Positions 12,601 to 22,796 of a stretch of DNA of 64,000 bases are shown here, piece by piece; within the stretch, counting starts at the first letter, position 1; the number at the start of each line of letters is the position of its first letter. Source of the DNA: Adiantum capillus-veneris. Taxonomy: Eukaryota > Streptophyta > Polypodiopsida > Polypodiales > Pteridaceae. The notes beneath the pieces were generated by a model. It made no database searches. It was not told where the DNA came from and saw nothing but the letters and a program-made list of their open reading frames with translations. The DNA is taken from positions 17,840,446 through 17,904,445 of the forward strand of contig CM043969.1 of assembly GCA_014529385.2 (NCBI GenBank). Direction: 5' to 3'. Both the position numbers and the translations under genes were made by a program.

Positions 12601-14050
12601 GATGCTCGTTGCAAAGGATCACCTCTCTCCTATGATTGGGGAAAGTTAAGGGAGAATTATGCCTTCATCTTGTTTGACCCTGGATCTTCTCACAACTTCA
12701 TATCAATGGAGTTGGCCACCAAGTTGGGCATTCAAGCTTTTGAGATGGGAGATATTGTAACTGCCGATACAGCTTTCAAAGGACAGCAAGCCTCCTTTAC
12801 TCCCTTGATTGGGAAGTTGAGGCTTCATGTCCAACGCTATGGTGACAAAGAAGAATTTTTCATCTCTCCTCTTCAACATGAGGATGCTATCCTAGGGGCA
12901 CCATGGTTCAACCGCATGGTTGTTCACATGAAGTTCCCTGAAAGGAGAATCTACTTCACCTACAGGGAAAAGAGCATGTATATAGATGCTAGTGATTTTG
13001 TTCGTACTATTCCACTTGTAAATCCTCCTGCTTTTGATAAACCAATGAAAAGCTCAGTTTCTGCATACATGATATTTGTCAAAGAGTCCCTAAAAGTTCC
13101 TAATGTTTCATCAAATGTAAATAATAAGAATCAAGAAGAGTTAGACTTGTCTAGTGCTCTAAAGGATTCCAAGATGTGTTCATTGATGATATGCCTATGG
13201 ACTTACCTCCAAAACAACGGGATGATGACCATCAAATTGACCTCCTACTAGGAAGCTCACCACCTAACAAGCCTCCTTATCAAGTTTCCCAAGCTCAACA
13301 AGAGGAGATCATGAGACAAGTACAAGGATTGGTAGTCAAAGAGATGGTGAGTCCTAGCTCCTCTCCCTTTTGTTCTCCAGTTCTTTTAGTGCAAAATAAA
13401 GATGGTACATACCGCATGTGTGTGGACTATCGAGCACTAAACCATATCACTATAACAAAAATAGATTTATCATGCCTCAGGTAGAAGATTTTTTTGATAA
13501 GCTACAAGGCTCTACCTACTTTAGTAGGATTGACCTTAAAAGTGGCTATCATCAAATAAGGATAGTGGATGAAGATATCCTAAAGACTGTGTTTTGTACG
13601 ACGTTTGGTCTTTATGAATATCTAGTCATGCCTTTTGGCTCTATTAATGCACCAGCCACGTTCAATCATTTAATGAAAAAAATTGTTCGACCCTACCACA
13701 AATTCGTTGGTGTGTTCTTTGATTATATCATCATCTACTCCAAGTCCTTGGAGGAACACAAGCAACATTTCCAAGTGAGTTTTCAAGCAATGAGAGAGAA
13801 CAATCTTTTTATCAATCAAAAGAAAAGAAAATTTTTCCTTCAAGAGATTCAATACTTAGGTCATATTATCTCTCAAGATGGTATCTGTATGGATCTATCA
13901 AAGTTAGAGGTAATAAAAGCATGGACTAATCCAAGGAATCTACATGAGCTAAGAAAATTTATCGGTATGTGTGCATACTTTCACAACAAAATTCTCTCAA
14001 ATAGCAGGACCATTACATGACTTAACAAAGAAGAACATTAAGTATTTATT
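12600..14050 (+). pseudogene. pol: G1 pol, first part: protease and reverse transcriptase
   Basis: Protease: the FDPGSSHNFIS motif near 12673 in the frame open to 13251. Reverse transcriptase: YRMCVDYRAL near 13410, FSRIDLKSGYHQIRI near 13520 and VMPFGSINAPATF near 13627. The catalytic box reads FFDYIIIYS near 13716, so the second aspartate expected in FDD is tyrosine. Frames change near 13200 and 13450. The coding sequence stops at the E1 insertion (14056) and resumes at 19994. Confidence 0.88.
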
Positions 14051-14787
14051 GCTAATGTGAGGTACCCAACCCCAAGAAGATTGGGGCGACTTTGATAGAT
14101 GGCCTTCCCTTATTCTCCTTTTCCATTGACGACACCCTAGTCTGTTTCCACAAAGTAGAGATACAAGCAACAGAAGAGAGGAAGTTCTCTATCCATCGTC
14201 TACGTGGTTATAAGGGTCATACGCCACAAGCCAGGCCGATAATCTAAGATTCTAATGAAACTGTTTCCTAACATAAAGATGAAATCCCATTGACATATTT
14301 AGAATCCATAAACAACACCTTTTTCCCTGCGTTTAAGAGGCACGGCCGTCATCCATAAACCATAAATACGATATGAGACTTAGTCTAAACTAGATAGTAA
14401 TCTTGTGTCACGTAGATCTAGGTCATCTCGACTCTTGGCACAATGAGTCTCTAATTTCACTTCTCTTCATAAGAGAGAGTGGAGAGTTTCTCGACTAATC
14501 GAGACCACCCATCCTTGACTAGCAACCTGAGCCAGCCCCCACTTTCCACTGCACACTCACACTTTTTACCACACTGTTTTACATATACAAACAGTGTTCC
14601 TTAATTAATTCCAAACACAAGTTCTTTTATACAGCCCTTCAAACAATACCAAAACAATTCAAACAAGGCCTAATGAAGACAGCCCTATTATTCAACAAAA
14701 ATAACGTTTTCAATTTCTCATGAGTTGCCGCTACCCACGGACTTCCTCTGTCTAACCAACAGAGCCTTTGCAAAGGATTTATTCGCT

Positions 14788-14885
14788 AACCGCGAATTGT
14801 GAAACCTTCCCATCTCGCTAACCGCGAGGCATCCTGCTACCCGCTAGGCATCTTGCTAACCGCCAAGCATCCCGCTACCCGCGAG
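14788..14885. repeat. E1 minisatellite, left part (19-bp unit)
   Basis: Units of the type GCATCCCGCTAACCGCGAG, alternating CTAACC and CTACCC. The array is interrupted by E2 and continues at 17804. Confidence 0.9.
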
Positions 14886-15504
14886 TGTAAGGTCTCTACT
14901 TTCAAATTGCACACAAGTTCTATTACGCATTTGTATTTTTTTGAACCATCACTCCTTATTTAAGTTATTCGAGTTCAAATTATGAATCGTAGGTTGAGAA
15001 AACCTAGAAATTAAAATTTACGCTACAAAATTCTGACATGTTTAGCTATATGAATCACTAACTAACTTATTGCAAGACTTATTTACTGATTGTAGAATTT
15101 TCTTTTATTATCGTAAAGTTAATATAAGACTGTAAAGTTTAACTTAAAAATGTAAAGTAAATTATCATTAAAGAAATAAATAAAATAATTATAAAGACAA
15201 AAGAATACACAGGGATGACAAATGAAGGCACATGGACTCACATAGGAGGGCACAAAGTGGGACACACTGTCACATGAAAAAGGAGAGGCTACTCTTGACT
15301 AATCTTAATGAGGGGGAGCATGTGTGGCTTTATCTTTTGATGATAATGACAAAGTGGTCAAGCTCATGGGTACCACAAGGGTACCAAAAACGCGGGTATG
15401 ATTTTTGGGAAAAAAATAAAAAAATAAAAAATAAAAAAATATTTTTAAAAAAATTAAAAAAATAATTTTTTTTTGAAAAAAAAGTTGGACGTTTTCTTTT
15501 CTAC

Positions 15505-15512
15505 TATAAATA
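15505..15512 (+). promoter_or_regulatory. E2 TATA box
   Basis: TATAAATA in a GC-richer pocket after a long A/T tract. It lies about 620 bp from the element start and 1.08 kb before the MAPKR ATG. This is the expected place for the U3/R boundary of an LTR. Transcription would begin near 15535-15545. Confidence 0.65.
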
Positions 15513-15689
15513 GAGCATCCATGCTCACACTTTAGACATAGAGATTTCCTCTATAGCGCTCACGAAGTGCTGCCACTTCTCTTAGAGAGAAGGCGTCCAC
15601 AAACCACTAAGAGAGCAAAAACTCTAGTGGACTAATAAGGTGCGTATTAATTAAGCATTCAATTAACTTTAGGAATGATGTATGCGTGC

Positions 15690-16140
15690 TATCTCTTACT
15701 CTAATCTCTCTAATAGATTAGTAAGATTCAATTAGTTATGTGTATGTGTGCTATCTCTTACTCTAATCTCTCTAATAGATTAGTAAGATTCAATTAGCCA
15801 TGTGTGTGTGTGTGTGTGTGTGCTATCTATTATTACTCTAATCTTCTAATAGATTAGTAAGATTCAATTAGCTTTAAGAAGGATATGTGTATGTGTGTGT
15901 GTGTTCTCTTTTACTCTAATCTCTCTAATAGATTGGGGAGATTCAATTAGCTTTAGAAAAGTATGTGTGTGTGTTCTCTTTTACTCTAATCTCTCTAATA
16001 GATTGGTGAGATTCAATTAGCTTTAGAAAAGTATGTGTGTGCGTTCTCTTTTACTCTAATCTTTCTAATGGATAGTAAGATTCAATTAACTTTAAAAAAG
16101 ATGTGTGTGTATGTTTTCGCTTACTCTAATCTCTCTAAGT
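15690..16140 (+). repeat. E2 leader tandem array (~6.5 copies of 60-83 bp)
   Basis: Each copy holds CTCTAATCTCTCTAATAGAT, then ATTCAATTAG and a TGTGTG tail of variable length. It sits between the TATA box and the MAPKR start codon, probably in the transcribed leader. Confidence 0.92.
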
Positions 16141-16593
16141 ATACCTACTCTCTTTAGTTAGTACATCTTCACTATTAACTTATATATTGTTAATTAAAAG
16201 TTAATACATAAGAGAACTCATCATATTCTTATTATACATGATGAAATTCTCATTCACCAACTTTATTGTCAATTAGATTAAGTAGAATTTTGAATAATAC
16301 TAAAAATTGATTTAGTTGAAGTATAGAAATTGAAGTTAGAATTGGATTAGAAATGTGAAGCATAAAAGTAATGCATTTCTAAACTTTCACTCGTAATTTA
16401 CACACTTAATTTTTGATTAATTAAGATTAGCAAATATTTGATGTATAGAAATTAAATGTAGAACAACAATACTAAGTGTGAATCGGAGTTGGCGAGGGTT
16501 CAAATTACAGACTCTCTTTAAAAACAAGGAGATTACTAGGGAAATTGACCAATTTAAAGTTCTAAGTGTATAATATAAGTGTAGTACAAAAAA

Positions 16594-16716
16594 ATGGCTC
16601 CAAAGCGTGCTCGAACACAAGGCGCTAATGATCATGAAGCCGGTACAAGTAACGGTGGAACTCCTGCGGAACATGCTATGTCTCCACCAATCGGACCAAT
16701 CGGAGCTATGGTACAG
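16594..16716 (+). CDS. E2 MAPKR first exon (41 codons, phase-0 donor)
   Basis: ATG at 16594 opens MAPKRARTQGANDHEAGTSN and ends with CAG|GTTAGT at 16716/16717. The 123-nt exon is a multiple of three. The DHEAGTSN block is matched by DREAGTSN in E3, and the MAPKR start by E1. The peptide is basic at the N-terminus, then polar and disordered-looking, with no domain I recognise. The open frame past the donor is not conserved, supporting the splice site. A candidate partner acceptor is at 17740/17741. Function unknown; an N-terminal part of a Gag-like protein is one possibility. Confidence 0.55.
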
Positions 16717-16944
16717 GTTAGTATTGCAGTTTCAAGTTATGCATCATTGCATATGCAAGACCATAGGAATATATTATTTACCTTATGAAAAGAAAACACG
16801 GACCGAAACCACGGGGCTTAACCCCAAGAAACTCGTCATATGTTTGACAAGTAGGAAAGATTGTCTGGTTAAACTGGTTGCTATAGGAAAGAATGTTTGT
16901 CCAAAACCTTCGGTATGGTTTTTCTCAAGTATCTCTACTTATTA

Positions 16945-17127
16945 GCGCTGGTATTATGTGGCAGTTTCCGAGGCGTGAGATGACGCCCAGGATGGCACCA
17001 CTAATGCTGTGGTGGGAGTACACCCAGATTAGCCCAGCTGGATACTGCAGTTTTGTTTTGCCGTGGCGTGAGGATGACGCCCAGATTGGCACCGTTGTTG
17101 CTGTGACGGGAGTACGTCCAGATTAGT
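16945..17127 (+). repeat. E2 two-copy ~95-bp repeat after the MAPKR exon
   Basis: Two diverged direct copies, each with GGCGTGAG, GATGACGCCCAG, TGGCACC and CCAGATTAG. It occupies the same relative position as the unrelated minisatellites of E1 and E3. Confidence 0.85.
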
Positions 17128-17741
17128 ACGTGTACTTGTCGAGCGGTATGGGACGCTCATGAGGACAAGGGTTTTTATGAATAATGTATACACCGATCGG
17201 ACATAATAGCGCCAGTAGAGATTCTTGAGTGAATCTAATCCAAGGGTTGTTGGTTTAAAATTGGACGACTTCTTGTTTGACAATTGTTTGTAATACTGTT
17301 TGAAGGGCTGTTTTAACGAACCGGTATCAAAAATAAAGTAAAGGAACATGTATGTTTAAACAATGTGGTAGTAATTAGATAACAAAAGAAGGGTGAGTGT
17401 GGTGTGGAAAGTGGGAGAATGATACCCCAATGGTATCATTCTATGGACGGGTGGACCCGATGAGTCGGGTAACTTTCCAACGCTAGAATTTTTTTTTATT
17501 AGTCATAAATCTTAAAAGAGACAAACCTTGGCGGCTGTGCTTCTGAAACATGGGAAAAAAAGCGCACAGGTTGGTCACTCTAAGATTTATACTTCTAGGT
17601 ATAATTGATTATAGATAGTTTTTAGATAGGGTTATGGTGGTCACGCTCCGCCATAGAGAGATAGGACCAATCCTTCACTAACGGTTCATGTCCGTGGCTA
17701 CGTAGTAGCTAAGGCAATGTCCGTTGGTTTTTCTTTCTCAG

Positions 17742-17798
17742 GATTGGAGACCTATCAAAGGTACTCCGCTCCTCTCAAAAAGGGGTAGGGACCTCACA
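17742..17798 (+). CDS. E2 candidate terminal exon reading out of the element
   Basis: A strong acceptor (TTTTTCTTTCTCAG) ends at 17741. Joined in phase 0 to the MAPKR exon, the next 19 codons are open to the last base of the element and end GRDLT, with no stop. E3 likewise ends GGDLT in the corresponding frame after an AG, and E1 ends GYLT. An exon that leaves the element through its terminal CA would continue into internal retrotransposon sequence, or into flanking DNA in a solo copy. Splicing is inferred only. Confidence 0.35.
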
Positions 17799-17803
17799 GT
17801 GAG

Positions 17804-17950
17804 GCATCCCGCTAACCGCGAAGCATCTTGCTAACCACTAGGCATCCCGCTACCCGCGAGGCATCCTGCTAACCATGAGGAACAAAAGAGAGCCGATAAC
17901 CTCAGCTTAATCTCCGCTACCCGCGAAATCATCTCGCTACACGCGAGGAA
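17804..17950. repeat. E1 minisatellite, right part
   Basis: Continuation of the 19-bp GCATCCCGCTAACCGCGAG array beyond E2, degenerating toward 17950. Confidence 0.88.
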
Positions 17951-18233
17951 CAAAAGATATTGTTTCAACAATTCTTCTCTTTATATGATTCTTCAAACAT
18001 GATCAACCAATTCTTCATATCAATCAGTAACCACTTATCAAACAATAACAATTTATTAAGCAATAACAATTCAACAAGCAGTGATAATTTATCAAACAGT
18101 TCTTTCACTAATTAAAAACATATGCTTGTTTCTTGTTATAAATCACGTTTCTCGGGACAGTTTAAGGGGTTCCCTATGCTTAGCTTCCCAAGTCAAACAT
18201 GAATAGCAATGCAAAATTATAAATTTGTCTTAC

Positions 18234-18410
18234 CGGATTTGGAGCGCGTGCGGCTAACTCCTGTGCTGGAGGTTGGACGGCTTCGACTTCTTCTTCGGTT
18301 GATGCTTCCGCATGAGATACATTCGGAGTAGACACTTTTCTTCCCACCTTGCTTGGTGGTGCAACGGCATGGGCATCCTTAGAACTTCGTGTCACACGCT
18401 TCGGAGCCAT
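18234..18410 (-). CDS. E1 MAPKR first exon (59 codons, phase-0 donor)
   Basis: ATG at 18410 on - opens MAPKRVTRSSKD and continues to RAPNP, where CCG|GTAAGA forms a consensus donor. The exon is 177 nt, a multiple of three as in E2 and E3. The peptide is basic first, then acidic (STEEEVEAV). The upstream SLSLSL extension of the frame is only the GA microsatellite. A shortened duplicate with the same start lies at 19324 on -. Confidence 0.55.
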
Positions 18411-18447
18411 AGCTTTGGAATAGAGAAAAGAAAAGTGCGTTGTTGGA

Positions 18448-18452
<5 letters not shown>

Positions 18453-18515
<63 letters not shown>
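18453..18515. repeat. (GA)n microsatellite in E1 leader, unit 1
   Basis: About 31 GA units in the 5' leader of the MAPKR exon. The duplicate at about 19361-19372 has only a handful, so the tract expanded or contracted after the duplication. Confidence 0.95.
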
Positions 18516-18519
<4 letters not shown>

Positions 18520-18712
18520 ACAAACCGGGAGACGGCACGTCAACGATTGGAGATGGAGATGGCTTGAAGGTGAGAGGTTAAGGGAAAGAGCCTCCCTCCG
18601 GCGCGTCGTTGCAAGAGAGCTTCCGCTTCTATAGATGTGTGTGTTCAAAGTGAGCTTCCGCTTCTGTAGATGTGTGTGTTCAAAGTGAGAGGAGACGGGT
18701 CCTTTATATAGG

Positions 18713-18720
18713 CCCTAGGG
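18713..18720 (-). promoter_or_regulatory. E1 TATA box (unit 1)
   Basis: TATATAAA on -, 303 bp upstream of the MAPKR ATG, followed by a GC-rich leader. An identical box with its surroundings is at 19563-19570 in the duplicated unit. Confidence 0.65.
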
Positions 18721-19562
18721 GGATGCTAATAATACTGAGAAGGTTTCAAGAATAGGAGAAGGAAAAGCTCGTGCGTCGTCGCGGCTCGAAAACAAAAAAT
18801 AAATAAAATTAATGTTTACAAATCTTTTGCGCGATTTTTAAAAAGCTCTATACTTACAAGTTCCCATTCTATCTTGAGAGAGAGAAAGAAAGAAGTATCC
18901 TAATTTTGACTCACCTCTCTTTCTTTCTTAAAAGCTTTTTCTTCACACATAGGTTAGATTCCCACATAAACCTATTGTTCCACATAAAGAAAGATCATAA
19001 ATAAATAGAACTGAACCCCATTTCAATCCGATTTCTCTGATAAACTCATGATGACTCACAAAATTGAGAATCTCAATTACTTTGCAAAATAACTGAAATG
19101 ACTTGTATGGATAAATGTTGGGTACATTACAGCTAAGGAGCAAAATGCTTTTGACAAGCTCAAAGAGAAGCTTACCTCTCAACTAGTCCTTATACTTCCA
19201 GATCTTCTTCGGTTGATGCTTCCACATGAGATACATTCGGAGTAGACACTTTTCTTCCCACCTTGCTTGGTGGTGCAACGGCATGGGCATCCTTAGAACT
19301 TCACGTCACACGCTTCGGAGCCATAGCTTTGGAATAGAGAAAAGAAAAGTGCGTTGTTGGAGAGAGAGAGAGTGTGTTCACAAACCGGGAGACGGCACGT
19401 CGACGATTGGAGATGGAGATGGCTTGAAGGTGAGAGGTTAAGGGAAAGAGCCTCCCTCCGGCGCGTCGTTTCAAGAGTGCTTCCACTTTTATAGATGCGT
19501 GTGTTCAAAGTGAGCTTCCGCTTCTGTAGATGTGTGTGTTCAAAGTGAGAGGAGATGGGTCC

Positions 19563-19570
19563 TTTATATA
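19563..19570 (-). promoter_or_regulatory. E1 TATA box (unit 2, duplicated)
   Basis: Same TATATAAA context as at 18713. The duplicated promoter is followed by the shortened MAPKR start at 19324. Confidence 0.6.
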
Positions 19571-19993
19571 GGCCCTAGGGGGATGCTAAGAATACTGAGA
19601 AGGTTTCAAGAATAGGAGAAGGAAAAGCTCGCGCGTCGTCGCGGCTCGAATTTTTTTTTTTTTTTTTAATGTTTACAAATCTTATGCACGATTTTTAAAA
19701 AGCTCTATACTTACAAGTTCCCATTCTATCTTGAGAGAGAGAAAGAAAGAAGTATCCTAATTTTGACTCACCTCTCTTTCTTTCTTAAAAGCTTTTTCTT
19801 CACACATAGGTTAGGTTCCCACATAAACCTATTGTCCCACATAAAGAAAGATCATAAATAAATAGATCTGAACCCCATTTCAATCCGATTTCTCTGATAA
19901 ACTCATGATGACTCACAAAATTGAGAATCTCAATTACTTTGCAAAATAACTGAAATGACTTATATGGATAAACGTTGGGTACATTACAGCTAA

Positions 19994-20417
19994 GGAGCAA
20001 AATGCTTTTGACAAGCTCAAAGAGAAGCTTACCTCCCAACCAGTCCTTATACTTCCAGATCTCTCAAAGCCATTTGAGGTCCAATGTGATGCTTGTAGTG
20101 ATTTCCTTGGATCAGTCTTGCTTCAAGAAGGTCATGCCATACCATATGAGATTCGAAGGCTCAATATGGATGAACGGGTCTTAGGCATTTATGAGAAAGA
20201 TCTTTTAGTTGTTCTACATGCCCTAGACACATGGAAGCACTATCTATTGGGGACTCCATTTATTTTATGAACAAGCTATCAAAGTCTCAAGTACTTCATG
20301 ATGAAAACCAAGCTTTCCGACAAACAAATGAGATGGGAAAATTTTCTTTTGCAATCTTATTTTCATATTGTTCACATTGCTGGTAAGCACAATCAAGTGG
20401 CTGATACACTTTCATGA
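19994..20417 (+). pseudogene. pol: G1 pol, second part: RT C-terminus and RNase H
   Basis: Resumes after E1 with QNAFDKLKEKLTSQPVL, then the RNase H start (FEVQCDACSDFLGSVL) and RRLNMDERV...YEKDLLVVLHAL. The LGTPFIL block meets an in-frame TGA near 20269. LSDKQMRWENFLLQ and GKHNQVADTLS close the RNase H at about 20415. These are standard gypsy RNase H landmarks. One frame is lost across the E1 insertion. Confidence 0.85.
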
Positions 20418-20589
20418 CGACCAAAAGTTAATGCGCTGTCTATAGAAACTCACAATGATCTATCTTTTATGATAGATAAGTATGCTATTGACCCTAACTT
20501 TAAGGGCATAATGTCAGCCTTGCTTTGGGGAAGAAAGAAGAACCATTCATCTTGTAGGATGGTTATCTTCTCAATGGCAATAGGTTATG

Positions 20590-21790
20590 CGTTACCCACT
20601 CCCTTTGTGACAAAGTCATGTATGAATCCCATGCTCCTCCCTATATGGGGCATCGAGGCATTCAACCTACTCTTCGAGGAGTAGAGACATACTTCTATTG
20701 GCCTACCATGAAAGTGGACATACAAGAGTATGTTTCAAAATGTGTGGTATGCCAAAAGACTAAATATGGTAGAGGGAAGCAACCTGGATTACTCCATCCA
20801 TTGCCAATCCTTAATTTGCCATGGGAGAGTATATCCATGGAATTTATCTTTGGATTACTCAAGTCTTTCAATGGGAATACGGGAATATGGGAATATGGAC
20901 AATAGTCGACAGGTTTAGCAAGCAAGCACACTTTATTCATGTCAAAAATACTATTAAGGCACACCAAATGGCAACTCTCTTCATATCCTAGATTTTCAAA
21001 CACCATGGATTTCCAACATCCATCATGTCAGATAGAGATCCTAGAATAACCTATGTTACAGAAGTAGATATTTGCTCACGATGGAAAAAGTACTTACCTC
21101 TTGGAGAGTGAGTATGTGTACAATAATACTGTACATACTTCTACGAAAAAATCACCTTTTGAAATCTTTGAGGGAAGACCTAAAAGTCCCTTGCTGCTTA
21201 AAGTACATGGGAAGATCTTTGCTGCCAATGAGTATAGCCGTGACCTACAAGAATCTTTCCAAAAGATTAAGGAGGCTAAATCCATTTCTCAAAAAAAGCA
21301 AAAAGTTGTTGCTAACAAGCATAGAAGGGCCTTTACGTTTAAAGAAAATGATTGGGTCTTACTTAAGTTCCCAAGGCTCGATTGAGGTAAACGACAAGAA
21401 AAAATCCTACGGGCCATCAAAAGTATTGTGCTAAATTAGCAAAAGATACTATGGTCCTTTTCAAATCTTGAAGCCAATCAGATGGCTTATCAACTCAGGT
21501 TACCCAACCATTGGCTCATACACAATGCTGTTCATGTGAGCGTACTTAAGCCCTACAAATGAGAGCCACCAAGTGAACCAATTATTGAAGACCCTCCCAG
21601 AATCGAAGACCAAGAAGAGGTGCTACAACCTATAACCGAAAGCAATCCTTCAGCATGAAAACAAGGTACTACGGCATGGTAAGATTATCCGACGGTATCT
21701 TATTATGTTCAACAATTATCCTTTTGAAGATGCTAGATGGATGCAAGGAATACAGCTTAAGGATAGTATGAACCTTGTCAGTGCTTACAA
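20590..21790 (+). pseudogene. pol: G1 integrase and pol C-terminus, internally deleted
   Basis: The HHCC region (GHRGIQPTLRG... then CVVCQKTKYGR) is at about 20640-20770. The start of the catalytic core (STVDRFSKQAHF-like, SIMSDRDPR) follows at 20890-21050. The part with the catalytic glutamate is absent: sequence skips from the second aspartate region to STKKSPFEIFEGRPKSP near 21140. The C-terminal tail with NAVHVSVLKPYK (about 21520) and PFEDARWMQG (about 21721) follows with several stops. Confidence 0.8.
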
Positions 21791-22225
21791 TGCTACATTA
21801 GAGTAAGAAAATGTACAAATTTCTTTTAAATGACCAATGTTTTTGTCTTATAAGACTAATTCTCTTTTTATTGTGCACAAATTTAAGTAGCATGAATGCT
21901 TACAATCATGTTTGTGATGATGACGTCTCTCGAACACCAAGTAGAATTTGTCACTCTACTTGGTAGAATGAAATGGACTAAAGAGTAGACATGGTTGCGG
22001 CAGCTATGTCTCCCAAGCACCAAATGGATTAGTCATCCATCTTGGAATGATGTCGTAGGGTAAAAAGGGATCCTCTATCCGCTAAGAACATTGACTAATG
22101 ACTAAGGTTTTATCTCTTTTATCTCATAGTTGAGAACGACTATGATTTCAAGGGAGAGGTAATGTCATAAAATCTAATATCTAACCAACCCAAATGATTT
22201 TCTCATATTAAACTGATCATTTAAT

Positions 22226-22452
22226 TGTTACCATATACATGTCGTAGTGATGTGTGTGAACACACTAGGACCGCCGGGGCATTTTTTCCCTCTTTAGGAG
22301 GTTTTTTCCCCCGTGCATTGTATATACGCCCATCACTCTAGGGCTATCTATCTTTCCATTGCACACTAAGTAACACACTCTCTATTGTGTGCCTTGAGCT
22401 TCCTTCATCTTCTCCAAGATGTGTGTGTTTCTCTGCAACCCTAATTCCAACA
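22226..22452 (+). repeat. C1 5' LTR (227 bp)
   Basis: TGTTACCATATACATG...AATTCCAACA, containing TGCATTGTATATACGCC (possible TATA region). It is followed by ATTGGTATCAGAGC. Confidence 0.97.
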
Positions 22453-22454
22453 AT

Positions 22455-22466
22455 TGGTATCAGAGC
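22455..22466 (+). promoter_or_regulatory. C1 primer binding site (initiator tRNA-Met)
   Basis: TGGTATCAGAGC two bases after the LTR, a perfect initiator-Met complement. Confidence 0.95.
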
Positions 22467-22796
22467 AGGTCACGTCCTCCTGGGCTTAGTCGCCAGCTGC
22501 TCCAGCACACGCCTGCTCACTTTCTCCGATTTCAGTGAGCTTTGGCGAGCGTTCGCAGGTCAACAAAAATTTTGGGAGAGCTCGAAAGTTTGATTTGGGC
22601 TCATTTCGGCCTCCCTTTCCACTATAGGCAGTACTGCACGGGCTATTTCGTCATTTTGTGCAGAATTTCTGTCAGTGCCATTTTCTGCATAACATGTGCC
22701 TTATAGTCTTCTACGGTTTGTGCTATATAGCACAGGTTGTTCCCGCTCCGTTTCTCCTATTTTTGAGCAGTTTTCACATCAGGTGCAACATTTACC

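Larger units (their letters stand above)
14886..17798 (+). mobile_element. E2: E-family element nested in E1
   Basis: Starts TGTAAGGTCTCTAC and ends GTAGGGACCTCACA: 14-bp inverted termini with 2 mismatches. The target duplication is GCGAG (14881-14885) and GTGAG (17799-17803). The single difference is C to T at a CpG, as expected from methylated-C decay. Layout on +: AT-rich 5' part, TATA box at 15505, leader with a 60-83-bp tandem array, MAPKR exon at 16594, a 2-copy ~95-bp repeat, a 3' tail shared with E1 and E3, and a polypyrimidine/AG acceptor 57 bp before the end. There is no second copy of its 5' part at the 3' end, so within itself it is not an LTR pair. At 2913 bp it would be a long solo LTR. 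Confidence 0.83.
14056..19988 (-). mobile_element. E1: E-family element (TG...CA ends) in G1 pol
   Basis: The + strand ends are TGTGAGGTACCCAAC... and ...GTTGGGTACATTACA, near-perfect inverted termini. The 5-bp duplication is GCTAA (14051-14055 and 19989-19993). The element is oriented -: TATA box, leader, MAPKR exon, intron-like region with a 19-bp minisatellite, 3' tail. E2 is inserted at 14886-17798. A later tandem duplication (18290-20060) repeated the promoter half with 72 bp of G1 flank, so the right end appears twice (19131 and 19988), each followed by GCTAA. Without E2 and the duplication E1 is about 2.2 kb. The termini and 5-bp duplication fit a solo LTR best. No gag-pol copy is in the window to confirm it. 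Confidence 0.82.
18290..20060. repeat. tandem duplication (914 + 857 bp) spanning the E1/G1 junction
   Basis: Unit 1 is 18290-19203 and unit 2 is 19204-20060. Each contains the E1 MAPKR start, leader, TATA box, AT-rich end, GCTAA target site and 72 bp of G1 pol ending CTTCCAGAT. The join at 19203/19204 puts G1 sequence next to CTTCTTCGGTTGATG of E1. The copies differ at scattered positions and in the GA tract, long in unit 1 and about 7 units in unit 2. The duplication postdates E1 insertion. Confidence 0.93.

Noticed and set aside
14886-17798. E2 as a cut-and-paste DNA transposon
   Set aside because: Inverted termini are only 14 bp, the duplication is 5 bp, the ends are TG...CA and no transposase is present; solo LTR or LTR-derived element fits better, though not proven.
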